Source: an uncultured Bacteroidales bacterium
GTDB taxonomy: Bacteria; Bacteroidota; Bacteroidia; Bacteroidales; Bacteroidaceae
Assembly: GCA_947367415.1 (NCBI GenBank)
Contig: CANBEE010000100.1
Location: 1 to 8,994, forward strand
DNA length: 8,994 nt
Direction: 5' to 3'
A program made the translations under genes and the position numbers. Each line of letters starts with the position of its first letter. Within the stretch, counting starts at the first letter, position 1. Under the pieces are notes generated by a model. The model did not search any database. It had not been told where the DNA came from and saw nothing but the letters and a program-made list of their open reading frames with translations. Shown here in pieces: positions 7,173 to 8,994 of this stretch.

Positions 7173-7202
7173 CAGTCAAGCTACCATACCTATTTTTCTC
7201 AT
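7173..7202 (-). other. Probable original start of the DUF3078 gene, cut off by in-frame TGA
   Basis: Read on the minus strand from ATG 7202-7200: M R K I G M V A stop L, then M L G F M M S A K A Q. The joined peptide has the expected charged n-region (RK), hydrophobic core and AKA-Q cleavage site, so the ancestral codon at 7178-7176 was probably sense. TGG (Trp) and TTA (Leu) are both one base away. The restart ATG at 7172 is only 3 nt after the stop, which would suit translational reinitiation. Confidence 0.65.
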
Positions 7203-7334
7203 AAGCATTCTATATCGTAAGCAAAATAAACCAAATCTGCTGCGAAGATACATATTTTTACAATAGCAGTCACTACCCTATCGCATTTTATGACATTTTT
7301 TCTACTTTTTCGAAAACTAATTGCACCATATTTA

Positions 7335-7364
7335 TTTATATTGTCTCAAAAATTACTAACTTTG
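7335..7364 (+). promoter_or_regulatory. Bacteroidota-type promoter for pyrG
   Basis: TAACTTTG at 7357-7364 matches the Bacteroidota -7 consensus TAnnTTTG exactly. The -33 box is weak: TTTA at 7335-7338 lies 18 bp upstream, in place of TTTG. A start around 7370 would leave a leader of about 37 nt before the ATG at 7407. No Shine-Dalgarno is seen in the leader, which is AT-rich (TTTTAATTTTTTGTGTT). Confidence 0.6.
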
Positions 7365-7406
7365 CAGCTTGGTAAATTCAATACAGAACTTTTAATTTTT
7401 TGTGTT

Positions 7407-8994
7407 ATGGCTGAAACAAAGTACATCTTCGTCACAGGTGGCGTAGCCTCTTCGCTTGGAAAAGGCGTTATCTCTTCATCAATAGGTAAGTTGCTGCAAG
7501 CACGCGGCTACAATGTGACAATCCAGAAGTTCGACCCGTATATCAACATCAACCCCGGCACGCTCAACCCCAACGAGCACGGCGAATGCTATGTGACCGT
7601 TGACGGACACGAAGCCGACCTCGACCTCGGCCACTACGAGCGTTTCCTCGGTGTGAACATGACCAAGGCCAACAACATCACCACAGGACGTATCTATAAA
7701 CGTGTTATCGACCGTGAGCGTCGCGGCGAATACCACGGCAAGACCATACAGGTGGTACCCCACATCACCGACGAAATCAAGCGCAACGTGAAGGCGCTCG
7801 GCACCAAGTCGCAGTTCGACTTCATCATCACCGAGATTGGCGGTACTGTGGGCGACATCGAATCGCTGCCCTACATGGAGAGTGTACGCCAGCTCAAGTT
7901 CGAGCTTGGCCGCAACGCTCTCTGCGTACACCTCACCTATGTACCCTACCTCGCAGCAGCCGGCGAGCTGAAGACCAAGCCTACACAACACTCTGTACAG
8001 AAGTTGCAGTCGCTCGGTATCCAACCCGATGTATTGGTACTGCGCACCGAGCATGAGCTCCCCGAAGATTTGAAGAAGAAGACAGCCCTCTTCTGCAACG
8101 TGGATGCCGATGCCGTGTTCCAGTCAATCGACGCCTCTACCATCTATGAGGTGCCCGTATTGCTGCAGAACCAGAGCATGGACGACATCATCCTGCGCAA
8201 GCTCGGTATCACACCCGGTCCCAAGCCCACTCTCGGTCCCTGGAAGGAGTTCCTCGATCGTCGCGCCAAGGCTACCGAGGAGGTACACATCGGACTCGTA
8301 GGCAAGTATGACCTGCAGGATGCCTACAAGTCAATCCTCGAAGCTGCCTCACAAGCCGCTACATACAACAACCGCAAACTGAAGATGCAGTTCTTCAACA
8401 GCGAGAACATCACAGCTGAGAATGTAGCCAAGACACTCGAAGGCATGGACGGTATCATCATTGGTCCTGGAGCCGGTCAGCGCGGTATCGAGGGCAAGAA
8501 CGTCGTAGCCCGCTACACCCGTGAGAACAACATCCCCACCTTTGGTATCGGTCTCGGCATGCAGTGCATGGTAGTAGAGTTTGCTCGCAACGTACTCGGC
8601 ATTGCCGATGCCAACTCTCGTGAGATGAACGAAGCTACTCCCAACAACGTTGTTGACATCATGGAGGAGCTGAAGGCCCACCTCAGCGACACGATGCGTA
8701 TGGGTAACTTCGATTGCGCACTCATCGAGGGCAGCAAGCTCAAGGAAATCTATGGCGCCAACTGCATCCAGGAGCGCCACCACCACCGCTACGAGCTCAA
8801 CAACAAGTATCAGGAGCAGCTCGAAGCAGCCGGCATGAAGTGCGTGGGCATCAACCCCGACACCAAGTTGGTGGAGGCCGTTGAGGTAGCAGAGCATCCT
8901 TGGTATATCGGTGTGCAGTACTATCCCCAATACAATAGCACTGTACTGAAGCCGCACCCCCTGTTTCTCTCGTTCATCAAGGCATCGATTGAGA
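7407..8994 (+). CDS. pyrG: CTP synthase lacking the glutaminase catalytic triad (3'-truncated by window edge)
   Basis: CTP synthase makes CTP from UTP and ATP in the cytoplasm, normally with ammonia released from glutamine by its own C-terminal domain. The 529 visible codons have no stop; only a few C-terminal residues are missing. The synthetase half looks intact: P-loop GGVASSLGKG, KFDPYINI, EHGECYVTVDGHEADLDLGHYERFLG, ITEIGGTVGDIESLPY, HLTYVPY and KTKPTQHSV. The link GLVGKYDLQDAYKS is also normal. In the class I glutamine amidotransferase half, the nucleophile motif GICLGMQ reads GIGLGMQ (Gly382 for Cys), and the FHPE motif reads YYPQ (Tyr506 for His, Gln508 for Glu). PGFG reads PGAG (Ala356), GGTMRLG reads SDTMRMG, and ERHRHRYE reads ERHHHRYE; RGIEG is kept. 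Known Cys-to-Ala mutants of E. coli PyrG keep ammonia-dependent activity, so an ammonia-dependent enzyme is inferred. ATG 7407 is chosen because it gives the family N-terminus. Confidence 0.95.
   Translation, partial: MAETKYIFVTGGVASSLGKGVISSSIGKLLQARGYNVTIQKFDPYININPGTLNPNEHGECYVTVDGHEADLDLGHYERFLGVNMTKANNITTGRIYKRVIDRERRGEYHGKTIQVVPHITDEIKRNVKALGTKSQFDFIITEIGGTVGDIESLPYMESVRQLKFELGRNALCVHLTYVPYLAAAGELKTKPTQHSVQKLQSLGIQPDVLVLRTEHELPEDLKKKTALFCNVDADAVFQSIDASTIYEVPVLLQNQSMDDIILRKLGITPGPKPTLGPWKEFLDRRAKATEEVHIGLVGKYDLQDAYKSILEAASQAATYNNRKLKMQFFNSENITAENVAKTLEGMDGIIIGPGAGQRGIEGKNVVARYTRENNIPTFGIGLGMQCMVVEFARNVLGIADANSREMNEATPNNVVDIMEELKAHLSDTMRMGNFDCALIEGSKLKEIYGANCIQERHHHRYELNNKYQEQLEAAGMKCVGINPDTKLVEAVEVAEHPWYIGVQYYPQYNSTVLKPHPLFLSFIKASIE

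Noticed and set aside
7176..7178. TGA read as an amino acid (alternative genetic code or selenocysteine)
   Set aside because: The other complete genes end in TAA and contain no in-frame TGA, and a signal peptide is an implausible site for selenocysteine. A nonsense mutation, error or restart is simpler.
7479..8957. Two long minus-strand frames (7479-8054 and 8349-8957) opposite pyrG
   Set aside because: Both overlap conserved CTP synthase coding sequence and encode low-complexity Val/Leu/Ala/Glu-rich peptides without recognisable domains.

Overview
The window is chromosomal DNA from a member of the Bacteroidota, most likely order Bacteroidales (Bacteroides/Prevotella-like). This rests on the wording of the GyrA and CTP synthase proteins, a DUF3078-type outer-membrane protein, a surface lipoprotein with OB-fold modules, a TAnnTTTG-type promoter element, weak or absent Shine-Dalgarno sequences, and intergenic palindromic repeats of the kind scattered through genomes of this group. 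No rRNA, tRNA, CRISPR array, transposase or phage gene was seen.

Layout: (1) 2-823 (+) is the C-terminal DNA-wrapping domain of gyrA, cut by the left edge. (2) 865-2169 (+) is a secreted tetratricopeptide-repeat protein, probably cotranscribed with gyrA. (3) 2170-2627 lies between convergent genes and holds two strong hairpins (candidate terminators) around a 212-bp palindromic element with perfect 17-bp terminal inverted repeats. (4) 2628-5195 (-) is an 855-residue lipoprotein with an internally duplicated pair of OB-fold-like modules. (5) 5196-5564 is a repeat-rich intergenic region: an inverted-repeat-bounded element of about 263 bp with a long internal hairpin, then a 7-nt tandem repeat. 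(6) 5565-7172 (-) is a DUF3078 outer-membrane beta-barrel protein whose natural start and signal peptide appear to be cut by an in-frame TGA. (7) 7173-7406 is a short divergent region with a Bacteroidota promoter for pyrG. (8) 7407-8994 (+) is CTP synthase, cut by the right edge.

The most unusual observation is in pyrG. The reading frame is intact and the ATP/UTP synthetase half looks normal, but all three glutaminase catalytic residues are replaced: Cys by Gly382, His by Tyr506 and Glu by Gln508. Each replacement can be reached by one base change. The gene therefore appears to encode a CTP synthase that cannot use glutamine and would depend on free ammonia, or one with a changed role.

The genes do not form one pathway. 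Two housekeeping genes (gyrA, pyrG) flank three exported proteins: a periplasmic or envelope TPR protein, a lipoprotein and an outer-membrane barrel. No multi-gene novel system was recognised.
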